Under the pieces are notes generated by a model that saw only the letters and a list, made by a program, of their open reading frames with translations, made no database searches and was not told the DNA's origin. Shown in pieces: positions 1-9,460 of a stretch of DNA of 11,446 bases. The DNA is from Pirellulales bacterium (GTDB lineage Bacteria > Planctomycetota > Planctomycetia > Pirellulales > JAICIG01), in contig JAICIG010000258.1 in assembly GCA_025924495.1 (NCBI GenBank), positions 1 to 11,446 on the forward strand. Direction: 5' to 3'. Within the stretch, counting starts at the first letter, position 1; each line of letters opens with the position of its first letter. A program made the position numbers and the translations under genes.

Positions 1-2013
1 GACATTAACGAGTTGGCAGCCATTCGAGTTGAAGACCCCTCCGTCTTCCGCATTGCACACCAGCTCGTGTTCCGTTTTGTGGCCGAAGGTTGGGTGACTG
101 GCTTGCGCATCGATCATCCGGATGGCCTGCAAGACCCGGAGCGATATTTTGGCGATCTGCAGGACGAATATCTGCGCGCCGTCGGGCGGGAAGATTTGGC
201 GATTATTCCCGCCGCCAACCGCCCGGAGCCGATCGTCATGTACGTCGTGGCGGAAAAGATCCTGGCGCCGGAGGAGCCGTTGCCGCGATCGTGGGCCGTG
301 TCGGGCACCACCGGATACGACTATTTGAATCTGTCGACCGGGTTGTTTGTCGACCGCCACGCGGCCGGGGAAATGAGAGCGCTCTATGGCCGCTTCACGG
401 GCGATCCCGTGCGATTTCGCGATGTGGCGTATGAAAGCAAGAAGATCATTCTCGAGATGTCGATGTCCAGCGAGCTCCATATGCTCTCGCGGCGGCTGGA
501 CCGCATTTCCGAATCACATCGCTGGTCGCGAGATTTCACCCAATCGTCGTTGCGACGCGCCTTGCAAGAGGTCATCGCCTGCTTTCCGGTCTACCGGACT
601 TATCTCCGTCCCGGTCTGGCTGAAATCGACGAACGTGATCGCCGTCATATTACCGCCGCGTTGCGGGTGGCCAAGCGGCGCAACCCGGAACTGAACGCGT
701 CGATCTTTGATTTCATCGGTTCCGTCTTGTTGCTCGATCATCCGCCGCATCTCGACGAAGCGCAACGCGACGAGCGGCTCGACTTCGTGCTCAGGTTCCA
801 ACAGCTCACCGGCCCGGTAACTGCCAAGGGCTTGGAAGACACGGCCTTTTACCGCTACTATCCGCTGCTGTCGCTTACGGAAGTCGGCGGCGATCCGGAT
901 ACCTTCGGCATTGCCCTGGATTATTTTCACCGCAAGAACGCTGAGCGGCGGGTGGAATGGCCTCACACGATGCTGGCCTCTTCCACGCACGACACGAAGC
1001 GCAGTGAGGACGTGCGCGCGCGCATCAATGCTATTTCCGAATGCCCTGGCAAGTGGGAAGAAGCGATCGAGCGCTGGCGGCGCTGCAACCAGCGACACAA
1101 GGAGGAGTTGGATGGCGGGGAAGTCCCTTCGCCAAACGAAGAGTACATGCTCTATCAGACGCTCGTTGGGGCCTGGCCTCTGGAAACCATGACTCCGGAA
1201 TTGCAGGAAGCATTCAATGCTCGCATCCAGCAATTCATGACCAAAGCCATGCGCGAGGCCAAGGTCAACACGAGTTGGACGAGCCCCAATGAAGAATACG
1301 AGCAAGCCATCGAGCGCTTTATCGGCGCCGCACTGAAATTCTCGCCGGAGAACGAGTTTCTGGCCGATTTGCAGGCCTTTCAGGCCCCTTTGGCCGTCGC
1401 CGGCGCTCATTACGCTCTGGCCCAAACGCTGCTGAAGATCTGCGTCCCCGGCATGCCCGATTTTTATCAAGGCATGGAACTCTGGGACTTCAGCCTCGTG
1501 GATCCTGACAATCGGCGCCCTGTCGATTTCCGTCTGCGCCGCCAATGGTTAGACGAACTGCGCGCCAGGGCCGGCGGCGACCTGCAGGCGCTCGTCGCCG
1601 ATCTGACCGATCATTGGCGCGATGGCCGGCTGAAGCTCTATCTCACCTGGCAGTCTTTGAATTTTCGGCGTGCGCATTTGCCGCTTTTCCAAGAAGGCGA
1701 CTACAGTCCGTTGGCGATCGAGGGGCCGGCGGCCGAGCGCATCTGCGCATTCGCTCGCACCTACGAAGAACAGGCGGCCATCGTCGTGGCGCCGTTCCGC
1801 ATTCTCGATCTGCAACAGGCTGATCGACCTGGATGGCCCAAAGGCGCTTGGAACGGAAATGAATTGCTGTTGCCGTGGGCTGCCCGACGCTGGCGTAATT
1901 TGTTCACTGGCGCCGTGATCGAGGCGACCGGCGCCGACGGCGCAAGTTCTCGGTTGCCGCTCGAAGAAGTCCTGGGCGCCTTCCCCGTCGCCCTGCTCAG
2001 TCGCGCGGACTAA
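1..2013 (+). CDS. treY: Maltooligosyltrehalose synthase (TreY), 5'-truncated by the window edge
   Basis: TreY isomerises the reducing-end alpha-1,4 bond of maltooligosaccharides or linear glucan ends to an alpha,alpha-1,1 bond, giving maltooligosyltrehalose for TreZ. The frame is open from base 1 (DINELAAIRVED, a TreY hallmark), so the TTG at 13 is internal and the true start lies upstream. The 670 residues present cover the later part of the GH13_26 barrel and the C-terminus. The nucleophile Asp is in VTGLRIDHPDGL (codon 112-114), the acid/base Glu in VVAEKIL (253-255), and the third Asp in SSTHDTKRSEDVRARI (991-993). The C-terminus ends in a TreY-like region with NLFTG and a final ALLSRAD, followed by TAA. 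From family architecture I infer that roughly 200 N-terminal residues are missing. It is the only plus-strand gene and converges on glgB across a 3-bp gap, with its partner treZ at the far end of the window. The family call is very secure. Confidence 0.97.
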   Translation, partial: DINELAAIRVEDPSVFRIAHQLVFRFVAEGWVTGLRIDHPDGLQDPERYFGDLQDEYLRAVGREDLAIIPAANRPEPIVMYVVAEKILAPEEPLPRSWAVSGTTGYDYLNLSTGLFVDRHAAGEMRALYGRFTGDPVRFRDVAYESKKIILEMSMSSELHMLSRRLDRISESHRWSRDFTQSSLRRALQEVIACFPVYRTYLRPGLAEIDERDRRHITAALRVAKRRNPELNASIFDFIGSVLLLDHPPHLDEAQRDERLDFVLRFQQLTGPVTAKGLEDTAFYRYYPLLSLTEVGGDPDTFGIALDYFHRKNAERRVEWPHTMLASSTHDTKRSEDVRARINAISECPGKWEEAIERWRRCNQRHKEELDGGEVPSPNEEYMLYQTLVGAWPLETMTPELQEAFNARIQQFMTKAMREAKVNTSWTSPNEEYEQAIERFIGAALKFSPENEFLADLQAFQAPLAVAGAHYALAQTLLKICVPGMPDFYQGMELWDFSLVDPDNRRPVDFRLRRQWLDELRARAGGDLQALVADLTDHWRDGRLKLYLTWQSLNFRRAHLPLFQEGDYSPLAIEGPAAERICAFARTYEEQAAIVVAPFRILDLQQADRPGWPKGAWNGNELLLPWAARRWRNLFTGAVIEATGADGASSRLPLEEVLGAFPVALLSRAD

Positions 2014-2016
2014 ACG

Positions 2017-3939
2017 TCATTTGGCCGGCTTCCAGATCAGCATTCCCAGCGGCGGCAGCGTAATATTGAGCGACCAGGGGTGCCCGTGCTGCGGCCAGGG
2101 CGAGGCTTCTATGCCGCCCGAGTTGCCTTGCCCGCTGCCGCCATAATCCGTGGCATCGCTGTTGAGCACTTCGCGCCAGTAACCGCCGTGCGGTACGCCC
2201 AAATGGTAGTTATGTCGCGGAACCGGAGTGAAATTGCAGATGATCGCCAAAAGCTCGGTTTCCGATTTCCCGCGACGCAGGAAGCTAATAATGCTCTGCT
2301 CCGTGTCGCAGCAATCAATCCACTCAAAACCTTCCGGCCGGAAATCCTGTTCGAACAGCGCCGGCTCGTTGCGATACGTGCGGTTGAGATCCTCCAGCCA
2401 GCGCAAGGCGCCGTGGTGCGGCGCGGCATCGAGCAGGTTCCATTCGAGCTGACTTTCATGGCTCCATTCGCTGCGTTGGCCGAATTCGCCTCCCATGAAC
2501 AGCGTTTTCTTACCCGGCAACGAGTACATGTAGCCCAGCAGCAATCGCAAGTTGGCAAATTTCCGCCACTCGTCCCCCGGCATCTTGTTCAGCAGAGAAC
2601 CCTTGCCATACACAACTTCGTCGTGCGACAAAGCCAGCACGAAGTTCTCGGAATTGGCATACATGGCCCGAAACGTCAGACGGTTGTGCTCGAACTTGCG
2701 ATAAACGGGATCTTTCGACATGTATTGCAACGTATCGTGCATCCATCCCATGTCCCACTTAAGCCCGAATCCTAAGCCGCCAACATACGTCGGACGGCTG
2801 ACCATCGGCCAAGCCGTCGATTCCTCGGCGATTGTCTGCACGCCGGGTTGGTTCCGGTATACGTGCTGATTCATTTCGCGCAGGAAACTGATGGCTTGCA
2901 GGTTCTCACGACCGCCGAATTCATTGGGAATCCATTCTCCCTGCTTGCGCGAGTAGTCGAGATACAACATCGAGGCGATGGCATCGACGCGAAGCCCGTC
3001 AAAGTGGTATTTATCCAGCCAGAACTGTGCGCTGGAGAGCAAGAAGCTGCGCACTTCGCGCCGCCCATAATTGAAGATGAAGCTACTCCAATCGGGATGG
3101 AAGCCCTGCCGCATGTCGGCGTGTTCATAGAGGTGCGTGCCGTCGAAAAAGCCCAGTGCGTGACCATCCGTGGGAAAATGCGAAGGCACCCAATCGAGAA
3201 TCACGCCGATGCCATGCTGATGCAACTGATCGATCAGATACATCAAGTCCTGAGGCTCGCCGTAGCGAGACGTCGGCGCAAAGTAGCCAGTCGTTTGATA
3301 TCCCCAGGAACCGTAGAAGGGATGTTCGCAGATCGGCAAAAATTCGACATGCGTAAAACCGGTGCGCTGTAAATGCTCGATCAACGGCTGCGCGAGCTCA
3401 CGGTAGGAAAGCCATGTGCCATCCGGCCGCCGCCGCCAAGAACCCAGGTGCATCTCGTAGATCGACATCGGCGCCTCGAGCGAATTGCGCCCTGCGCGCG
3501 TGGACATCCAGCCGTCGTCATTCCACGTATAGTCGAGTGCGTGGACGATGGACGCCGTCTTGGGCGGCTTTTCGCAGTAGAAAGCAAAGGGGTCTGCCTT
3601 CTCCGCCTGATAACCGCCAAACTGCGAAATAACACGATACTTGTAGATTGTTCCGGCCCCCAGTCCCGGAATAAATCCCTCCCAGATGCCCGAGGTCCCG
3701 CGGGGCCGTAAAGCATAACTTCCGCGTCCGTAGGCTTCGACGTTTACTTCCCGTGCATTCGGCGCCCATACGGCGACCTGCGTACCGGCGACGCCGTCGA
3801 CCGTGCACTGGTGAGCGCCCAGCTTGTCGTAAAGCTTTACATGGGTGCCCTGGTTGAACAGATAAAGATCGTCCGCGCTGAGCAAACTGAAATTCGCGCC
3901 GGCAGCACGCGGGGCAAGAGCGGGAGCGCCTGCATCCAT
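2017..3939 (-). CDS. glgB: 1,4-alpha-glucan branching enzyme (GlgB)
   Basis: GlgB cuts alpha-1,4 chains and re-attaches the piece by an alpha-1,6 bond, branching the glucan made by GlgE. The product is 640 aa (GH13_9). A single N-terminal CBM48/N2 module ([11 protein letters not shown], about residues 53-110) precedes the barrel; the extra N1 module of E. coli-type enzymes (about 730 aa) is absent. Barrel motifs are [10 protein letters not shown] (about 250), [10 protein letters not shown] with nucleophile Asp319 (codon 2985-2983), the IAEEST acid/base Glu at about 372, and ALSHDEV with Asp440. The C-terminal beta domain ends in GMLIWKPAK. The start is ATG at 3939, because AGAGGA lies 9 nt upstream and the N-terminus then looks normal. 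A TTG 11 codons upstream (3972) overlaps the treS-mak stop but has a poor ribosome site. It is the last gene of the minus-strand block, 29 nt after treS-mak, so probably co-transcribed with it. Confidence 0.97.
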   Translation of the reverse strand: MDAGAPALAPRAAGANFSLLSADDLYLFNQGTHVKLYDKLGAHQCTVDGVAGTQVAVWAPNAREVNVEAYGRGSYALRPRGTSGIWEGFIPGLGAGTIYKYRVISQFGGYQAEKADPFAFYCEKPPKTASIVHALDYTWNDDGWMSTRAGRNSLEAPMSIYEMHLGSWRRRPDGTWLSYRELAQPLIEHLQRTGFTHVEFLPICEHPFYGSWGYQTTGYFAPTSRYGEPQDLMYLIDQLHQHGIGVILDWVPSHFPTDGHALGFFDGTHLYEHADMRQGFHPDWSSFIFNYGRREVRSFLLSSAQFWLDKYHFDGLRVDAIASMLYLDYSRKQGEWIPNEFGGRENLQAISFLREMNQHVYRNQPGVQTIAEESTAWPMVSRPTYVGGLGFGLKWDMGWMHDTLQYMSKDPVYRKFEHNRLTFRAMYANSENFVLALSHDEVVYGKGSLLNKMPGDEWRKFANLRLLLGYMYSLPGKKTLFMGGEFGQRSEWSHESQLEWNLLDAAPHHGALRWLEDLNRTYRNEPALFEQDFRPEGFEWIDCCDTEQSIISFLRRGKSETELLAIICNFTPVPRHNYHLGVPHGGYWREVLNSDATDYGGSGQGNSGGIEASPWPQHGHPWSLNITLPPLGMLIWKPAK

Positions 3940-3948
3940 GGTGTTTCG

Positions 3949-3954
3949 TCCTCT
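3949..3954 (-). promoter_or_regulatory. Ribosome binding site of glgB (start-deciding)
   Basis: AGAGGA on the minus strand lies 9 nt before the ATG at 3939, in the gap after treS-mak. It favours this ATG over the in-frame TTG at 3972, which has only a weak GGA upstream. Confidence 0.7.
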
Positions 3955-3968
3955 TGAGAAGCAATGAG

Positions 3969-6900
3969 TCAAGAAATTCCGGTCGGCGCCGCAGCAGCGG
4001 GCTGTTCTACGGCATTCAATAGCTCCAGGATGCCCGCCAGCGGCACTTCGACCCAGCCCGGGCGATTATTCAGCTCGTAGCTTAATTCGTAGATGGCTTT
4101 TTCCATCAAATACACGTTGAGCATCACTTCGAGTTCATCGCTCTCGACCGGCATAAACTTCGCGCGACCCACGGTCGCCAGATATTCTTTTAAGAAACAG
4201 ACGCTCGCCCACCGGCTCCAAAATGAGGCCGCTTTCAGAAACGGCGCGCGAGCTTCAGGCACAACGGCGAGTGCATCCATGTGATGGTAGCAGGCGGCAT
4301 GCGCAACATAATGAAACGATCGAAGCATCCCCGCGATATCTTTGAGCGGAGAACGCTTCAAGCGGCGTTCGCTCAAAGCGCGAGCAGGTTCCCCTTCAAA
4401 ATCGATAATAAAGAAGTCGTTGCCGGTGTACAGCACCTGGCCTAGATGATAATCGCCGTGAACGCGGATCCGCTGGCCGTGCATTCGCCGCTGCATAATG
4501 GCGTGCAAGCCGCGAGCGATCTCCGCCTCGCGGCTCATCACTTCGCGGGCGCGCGTCTGCACATGCTCCGGCAACTTGCCTACCTGTCGATGGAGAAGTT
4601 GCAGCGTTTGATTGGAGAGCTTGCGCATCGACTGATACAGCGATCGTTGAAAAAGCTGCGTGAACGGCTCGGGAATGAATTCGGGCGAGCGGCCTTCGGC
4701 CAGGGCCCGGTGCATCTCGGCCGTGCGCATCCCCAGCAATTCAGCAGATTGCCGATAGGCCCCCAACCGTTCGGTCGCCATACTCGGCAATTCCTCGCCA
4801 GCCAACTTGACCAACGACTGGCGTAGCACAGAGCCATTCGATGAACCATTGGTCGGCGGTTCTACGGCTACTTGCTCGAAGTAACGTTTCAAAGCTTCTG
4901 TCGCGTATTGCCAGGCGGTTCCCTGATTTGCGACGAATCCATGCAAAATGCCGATATCATGATGGACATCGTTTTCGGCCGTATATTCGAGCCAGCCGGC
5001 AACGGGCGGAGAATGCCCGAAGGACGTCGACTCGCTGAGAAAGCGGCCGATTTCCAGGTCGGGATTGACCCCGGCTTCAACCCGGCGGAACACTTTCAAG
5101 ATTAACTGGTCGCTATAGCCGATCGAATTATTGCTCTGTTCTGCCTTGAGCACCGCGGCCGTCGGCCGTTGCGAGTTGTGGTCCGCAAGAATGCGGCGCA
5201 AGGCGCGCGTGGGATGCGCCGAGAATTCGCCCTGGTCCCCTTTAATGCGCCGCCGTCGCTCGATCGCATCCAGCACGGCGTCTCCAAATTCGCGCCGCCA
5301 CACGGCATCTACCAGGACCAGCGGTTCTTGCTGCCCCGCGCATTGGACTCGGCAGATCGCGGCTTCCGGAGCGCGCTGCTGCAATTCCTCGGCCTCTTTC
5401 TGCGGGATCGCGCACATCGGAAGGACGTATGTCTCCGACTCGCCGACGGCATACTCGACGCGCAACAGCCCGAAGGCGATCTCGAGTTGTGCGTCCCCCT
5501 CTTCGAATGGGAGCATGCCGACGTCGCTTAATTGCACGTTTTGAACCTCGCGCGCCTTGCCGCCGAACCATCGGCGCGTGCGCAACGACTCTCTCAGCAC
5601 CGCCTCCAAACGCAACTTGGGCCGATCTTCGAAAATGGTCGTCCACTCGCGGCCGACGCGGAGCAGCGGCAACTCGACCTTCGGGGCACCGCTCGTCGCC
5701 TCCAACGGCGCTCGCGCCGGCTCTAGTTGGAACCAGTAGAAGGCATGCGCATTCATTGTCAGAAAATAAGGCAGCTTGCCGATGGGGGGAAATTCCGTTC
5801 GCCCCAGCAACTCGACCGGGGTCATGCCTTCGAATTTGGACAGATCAATCTCAGCGCATTGTGCGAACCGCGACAAATTGGCCACCACCAGCACTTTTTC
5901 CTGCTCATCGCTGCGCACAAATGCCAGCACCTTGGGATTCTCGGGAAACAGAAACTCCAGCGTTCCTCGGCCGAATACGGGGTGCCGCTGGCGCAGGGTA
6001 ATCAAGCGTTTCATCCACCACCAGAACGACTCCGGATTCAACCGTTGCGTCTCGACGTTCACGCTCTGGAAGTGATATTCCGAGTCGATGATCGGCGGCA
6101 GATAGAGCCGCTGCGGATTGGCGCGCGAAAAGCCGGCGTTGCGGTCGGCGCTCCATTGCATGGGCGTGCGAACTCCGTCCCGATCGCCCAGGTAAATGTT
6201 GTCCCCCATGCCGATCTCATCGCCATAGTAGATGACGGGAGTGCCGGGCAAGGAAAACAGCAATCCATTCATCAGCTCCATCTTGCGGCGGTTATTGCCC
6301 AACAGCGGCGCCAGTCGGCGGCGAATGCCGAGATTGATCCTCGCCTGACGGTCGTGCGCGTAGACCCGGTACATATAATCGCGCTCTTCGTCGGTCACCA
6401 TTTCCAGCGTCAGTTCGTCATGGTTCCGCAGGAACAAGGCCCACTGGCAGGAAGGATGAATGGGCGGCGTCTGCTGGACGATGTCGATGATTGGAAAGCG
6501 GTCCTCCATCTGCGTGGCCATGAACAGCCGGGGCATCAACGGAAAGTGAAAGCAGGCGTTGCATTCGTCGCCGTTGCCGAAGTAGGCGATGGCGTCTTCG
6601 GGCCATTGGTTGGCTTCCGCAAGCAACATACGGTCGCCGAAGCGCTGGTCGATGTGCTGCCTTAACTCACGCAAGAAGGCGTGAGTCTCCGGCAGGTTTT
6701 CGCCATTCGTGCCCTCGCGCTCGTAGAGGTACGGCACGGCGTCCAGTCGCATGCCGTCGACTCCCATGTCGAGCCATCGGTCGAGCACTTGGAACAGGGC
6801 CCGTTTGACGCGGGGATTGTCATAATTCAGATCAGGCTGGTGACGATAGAACCGGTGCCAGAAGTATGCTTTTGCCTCCGCGTCCCAGGTCCAGTTGGAG

Positions 6901-7376
6901 GGCTCAAAATCCTTGAAGATAATCCGGGCGTCCTGATACTTATCGGGCGTGTCGCTCCAGACGTAAAAATCCCGCCAAGAACTGCCGGGCCGCGCCTTGC
7001 GCGACCGTTGAAACCAGCGGTGCTGATCGGAAGTGTGATTCAACACCATTTCCGTAATGACGCGCAGCCCGCGAGAATGGGCCTCGCGCATGAACGTGCG
7101 GAAGTCGCGCAGCGTTCCGTAAATCGGATTGATATTCGTATAGTCGGCGATATCGTAGCCGTCATCTTTTAATGGAGACGGATAAAACGGCAACAGCCAA
7201 AGCGCCGTGACGCCCAGGTCTTGCAAATAATCGAGCTTTTCCGTCAGGCCCTCGAAATCGCCCACGCCGTCGCCGTTCTGGTCGTAAAAGGCGCGCACGT
7301 GCAGCTCATAGATGATGGCGTCTTTGTACCACAATGGGTCGGCGGTCGTGCTTGCTTGCCGGTCGTCTCGTATCAC
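3969..7376 (-). CDS. treS: Trehalose synthase / maltokinase fusion (TreS-Mak)
   Basis: This bifunctional 1135-aa enzyme has an N-terminal TreS that interconverts trehalose and maltose and a C-terminal maltokinase (Mak/Pep2 type) that uses ATP to make maltose-1-phosphate for GlgE. TreS (GH13_16) spans about residues 15-550, opening with [15 protein letters not shown]. Its nucleophile is Asp212 in [12 protein letters not shown] (codon 6743-6741), the acid/base Glu254 is in LLAEANQWP, and Asp320 is in FLRNHDEL. After a short linker (about 551-570) comes the Mak N-cap with [10 protein letters not shown] (about 602-610), then the kinase-like domain with HGDYHLGQ (Asp975) and IIDFEGEP (Asp992). A polar Pro/Asn/Gly/Ser stretch lies near 839-849. 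The GTG start at 7376 has GGAG 7 nt upstream. The gene starts 24 nt after glgE and ends 29 nt before glgB. Fusions of this kind are known in many bacteria; both domains look intact. Confidence 0.97.
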   Translation of the reverse strand: MIRDDRQASTTADPLWYKDAIIYELHVRAFYDQNGDGVGDFEGLTEKLDYLQDLGVTALWLLPFYPSPLKDDGYDIADYTNINPIYGTLRDFRTFMREAHSRGLRVITEMVLNHTSDQHRWFQRSRKARPGSSWRDFYVWSDTPDKYQDARIIFKDFEPSNWTWDAEAKAYFWHRFYRHQPDLNYDNPRVKRALFQVLDRWLDMGVDGMRLDAVPYLYEREGTNGENLPETHAFLRELRQHIDQRFGDRMLLAEANQWPEDAIAYFGNGDECNACFHFPLMPRLFMATQMEDRFPIIDIVQQTPPIHPSCQWALFLRNHDELTLEMVTDEERDYMYRVYAHDRQARINLGIRRRLAPLLGNNRRKMELMNGLLFSLPGTPVIYYGDEIGMGDNIYLGDRDGVRTPMQWSADRNAGFSRANPQRLYLPPIIDSEYHFQSVNVETQRLNPESFWWWMKRLITLRQRHPVFGRGTLEFLFPENPKVLAFVRSDEQEKVLVVANLSRFAQCAEIDLSKFEGMTPVELLGRTEFPPIGKLPYFLTMNAHAFYWFQLEPARAPLEATSGAPKVELPLLRVGREWTTIFEDRPKLRLEAVLRESLRTRRWFGGKAREVQNVQLSDVGMLPFEEGDAQLEIAFGLLRVEYAVGESETYVLPMCAIPQKEAEELQQRAPEAAICRVQCAGQQEPLVLVDAVWRREFGDAVLDAIERRRRIKGDQGEFSAHPTRALRRILADHNSQRPTAAVLKAEQSNNSIGYSDQLILKVFRRVEAGVNPDLEIGRFLSESTSFGHSPPVAGWLEYTAENDVHHDIGILHGFVANQGTAWQYATEALKRYFEQVAVEPPTNGSSNGSVLRQSLVKLAGEELPSMATERLGAYRQSAELLGMRTAEMHRALAEGRSPEFIPEPFTQLFQRSLYQSMRKLSNQTLQLLHRQVGKLPEHVQTRAREVMSREAEIARGLHAIMQRRMHGQRIRVHGDYHLGQVLYTGNDFFIIDFEGEPARALSERRLKRSPLKDIAGMLRSFHYVAHAACYHHMDALAVVPEARAPFLKAASFWSRWASVCFLKEYLATVGRAKFMPVESDELEVMLNVYLMEKAIYELSYELNNRPGWVEVPLAGILELLNAVEQPAAAAPTGIS

Positions 7377-7383
7377 AGCAGTA

Positions 7384-7387
7384 CTCC
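7384..7387 (-). promoter_or_regulatory. Ribosome binding site of treS-mak
   Basis: GGAG (within CTGGAGT) on the minus strand sits 7 nt before the GTG at 7376. It lies in the 24-nt gap between glgE and treS-mak. It supports the GTG start, whose product begins MIRDDRQ shortly before the conserved WYKDAIIYE. Confidence 0.65.
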
Positions 7388-7400
7388 AGTCGCACGCGCG

Positions 7401-9386
7401 TTACAGGTAATATTCAAAATCGTGTTCCGTTCTCAGCCAGCGCCTCACGCGGAAGACATGCGCCGGAACGAACTGCGGATTCAGTTCGACGTAATTCCGG
7501 CCCGGCCGCCAAAGGTAGCGTGAATCGCTCAGTAGCTCATGGACCTGGCAGGGCCGGTCCTGCGGTGCGCCCAAACGCTCGGCCGGCACATCGACCCATC
7601 CCGAGTGCACATGGTGCGGATCGAGGTTCACTACGACTACGATCGTATTGGCCCCAGCTTGTTTGCTATAGCAGATCAATTGGTCATTGGTCGTTTCATG
7701 GAATTCGAGAGTTTGATCGCTCTGCAGCGCCGGATTCTCGCGCCGAATCTGATTGATGCGCGCGATCACCTCCGCAAGATTGTCAGGACGAGACAGGTCC
7801 CAATGTTTGATCTCGTACTTTTCGGAATCGAAGTATTCTTCGCTGCCCGGCTCGCGCGGGCGGTTCTCGAGCAGTTCGAACGCCGGCCCGTAAATGCCAT
7901 AGTTGGCGGATAAGGTTGCGGCCAGGATTAACCGCGCCAAAAAGGCCGGCCGACCTCCGGCCTGGAGATGTTCGGGCAGAATGTCCGGCGTGTTGGGCCA
8001 GGCGTTCGGCCTGAAGAACTCGCGCACATCGCTATTCACAAGCTGCGAGAAATATTCGGTCAATTCAGCCTTGGTGTTCCGCCACGTGAAATAGGTGTAC
8101 GACTGCGTGAAGCCGCATTTGGCCAACTCATACATCACATGGGGACGCGTAAAGGCCTCCGATAAGAACAGCGTCTCGGGCGCATCGCGTTTGATTTCGC
8201 GGATCAGCCATTCCCAGAAACCAAACGGCTTCGTATGCGGATTGTCGACCCGAAAAATGCGGATGCCCTGCTCGATCCAAAACTGCACGACGCTCTTCAG
8301 CTCGTCCCACAGCGCTCGCCAGTAATCAGTTTCAAAATCGATCGGAACGATGTCCTGATACTTCTTGGGCGGGTTCTCCGCATATTGAATGACGCCGTCG
8401 GGCCGCGTGCGAAACCATTCGGGATGCTGTTTGACATATGGATGATCCGGCGAGCATTGAAACGCGAGATCCAGCGCAATTTCCATGCCTTCGCTTCGCG
8501 CCGCATCGACCAATCGCCACACGTCGTCCAGCGTGCCCAATTGCGGGTGGACCGCCTTATGCCCTCCACTCTCGTTGCCAATCGCCCACGGGCTGCCCGG
8601 ATCGTCTTGGCCTGCGGCGATGTTGTTGTTTCTGCCTTTGCGAAAGCTTTTGCCGATCGGATGGATGGGAGGCAAATACAAAACGTCGAAGCCCATCCGA
8701 GCGACATAAGGCAGTCGCTGAACGCAGTCTTGCAGAGTTCCGTGGCGCCCCGGCTCGTGAGATGCAGAACGAGGAAAGAGTTCATACCAGGAACTAAAGC
8801 GGGCCTTGACCCGATCGACGATGACTGGCAGTTCGCGGCCATACGTCGTTTGTCGCGAACGATCGGGGTAGCGACGCATCAGTTCCAACAACAGAGGATC
8901 AAGCGCCGCTTCTAAGCGGACCTGCGGCGGCGCGTCCGAAGCCAGCATCTTTGCCGCGTCCGTCAACCGCTCAATGTCAAGACCGAGCGCTCGCTGCGCC
9001 GCCTCATTGACGAGTCGAGCGCCGATCAACAAATCGATGGAGTAGTCTTGCAGCGCCGCAGCACGCGCCTTAAGGTCGCGATGCCACGTATGAAATCGGT
9101 CAACCCAGCCCTGCAGCGAATAGACATATTCTCCCACTGTCTCGACGGTGAATTCGCCGCGCCAGCGATCCTGCGCCAGGGGCTGCATCAACGTCTCGTT
9201 CCAGCTTTCCGTGGCCGGGCGTCGCCATCTCAGCACGCAACGTACTAGGTCATGGCCATCGGCGAATGCGCGGGCCTCGACCGTAATGCGCTCCCCGACG
9301 ACACGCTTGATCGCATAGCGTCCGCAATCGATTTCCGGCGATACTTCCGTAATGACGACGCGCCGGCGCCCGTCCTCGTGCGACAT
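7401..9386 (-). CDS. glgE: Alpha-1,4-glucan:maltose-1-phosphate maltosyltransferase (GlgE)
   Basis: GlgE transfers maltose from alpha-maltose-1-phosphate to the non-reducing end of alpha-1,4-glucan, releasing phosphate. The 661-aa product (GH13_3) matches the usual length of about 660-700. It has an N-terminal beta-sandwich (about residues 10-105), a helical segment (about 115-195), then the barrel from about 215 (YLPPIHPIGKSFRKGRNN). The nucleophile is Asp381 in IFRVDNPHTKP (codon 8246-8244), the acid/base Glu410 is in LFLSEAFTRP, and the third Asp468 is in NTPDILPEHLQ. The ENPPKKYQDI loop is characteristic of GlgE and separates it from other GH13 members. The ATG at 9386 is preferred because AAGGG lies 7 nt upstream; a GTG 11 codons earlier (9419) is possible. 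It follows treZ after 108 nt and precedes treS-mak by 24 nt, so its substrate-forming enzyme is its immediate downstream neighbour. Confidence 0.97.
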   Translation of the reverse strand: MSHEDGRRRVVITEVSPEIDCGRYAIKRVVGERITVEARAFADGHDLVRCVLRWRRPATESWNETLMQPLAQDRWRGEFTVETVGEYVYSLQGWVDRFHTWHRDLKARAAALQDYSIDLLIGARLVNEAAQRALGLDIERLTDAAKMLASDAPPQVRLEAALDPLLLELMRRYPDRSRQTTYGRELPVIVDRVKARFSSWYELFPRSASHEPGRHGTLQDCVQRLPYVARMGFDVLYLPPIHPIGKSFRKGRNNNIAAGQDDPGSPWAIGNESGGHKAVHPQLGTLDDVWRLVDAARSEGMEIALDLAFQCSPDHPYVKQHPEWFRTRPDGVIQYAENPPKKYQDIVPIDFETDYWRALWDELKSVVQFWIEQGIRIFRVDNPHTKPFGFWEWLIREIKRDAPETLFLSEAFTRPHVMYELAKCGFTQSYTYFTWRNTKAELTEYFSQLVNSDVREFFRPNAWPNTPDILPEHLQAGGRPAFLARLILAATLSANYGIYGPAFELLENRPREPGSEEYFDSEKYEIKHWDLSRPDNLAEVIARINQIRRENPALQSDQTLEFHETTNDQLICYSKQAGANTIVVVVNLDPHHVHSGWVDVPAERLGAPQDRPCQVHELLSDSRYLWRPGRNYVELNPQFVPAHVFRVRRWLRTEHDFEYYL

Positions 9387-9393
9387 GCTTGCG

Positions 9394-9398
9394 CCCTT
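9394..9398 (-). promoter_or_regulatory. Ribosome binding site of glgE (start-deciding)
   Basis: AAGGG on the minus strand lies 7 nt before the ATG at 9386. This makes the ATG a better start than the in-frame GTG at 9419, which has only GGGAA directly in front of it. Confidence 0.6.
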
Positions 9399-9447
9399 AT
9401 ATTTGCAATCCTCAAGCACTTCCCGCTTAGAGGATGCAACTCGCGTG

Positions 9448-9460
9448 CCTGACGCTCAGG
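9448..9460. repeat. Short perfect inverted repeat (possible RNA hairpin)
   Basis: CCTGACGCTCAGG reads as CCTGA / loop CGC / TCAGG, a perfect 5-bp stem about 60 nt upstream of the glgE start. It is too short and lacks the T-run expected of a terminator. It may be a minor mRNA hairpin or chance. Confidence 0.3.

Noticed and set aside
514..1545. 343-codon minus-strand open frame opposite treY
   Set aside because: It lies wholly inside treY, whose protein is strongly conserved. The translation resembles no family and is typical of an antisense shadow in GC-rich codon usage.
1999..2011. AGTC/GACT inverted repeat at the end of treY as a terminator
   Set aside because: The stem is only 4 bp and no T-run follows on either strand.
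2080..2775. 231-codon plus-strand open frame opposite glgB
   Set aside because: It is fully contained in glgB and its sequence gives no family signal.
5727..6665. 312-codon plus-strand open frame opposite treS-mak
   Set aside because: It is an antisense shadow of the TreS domain. The protein has no recognisable motif and is rich in His, Gln and Arg as expected from reversed codons.
8235..8915. 226-codon plus-strand open frame opposite glgE
   Set aside because: It covers the conserved GlgE barrel on the other strand and shows no independent evidence of coding.
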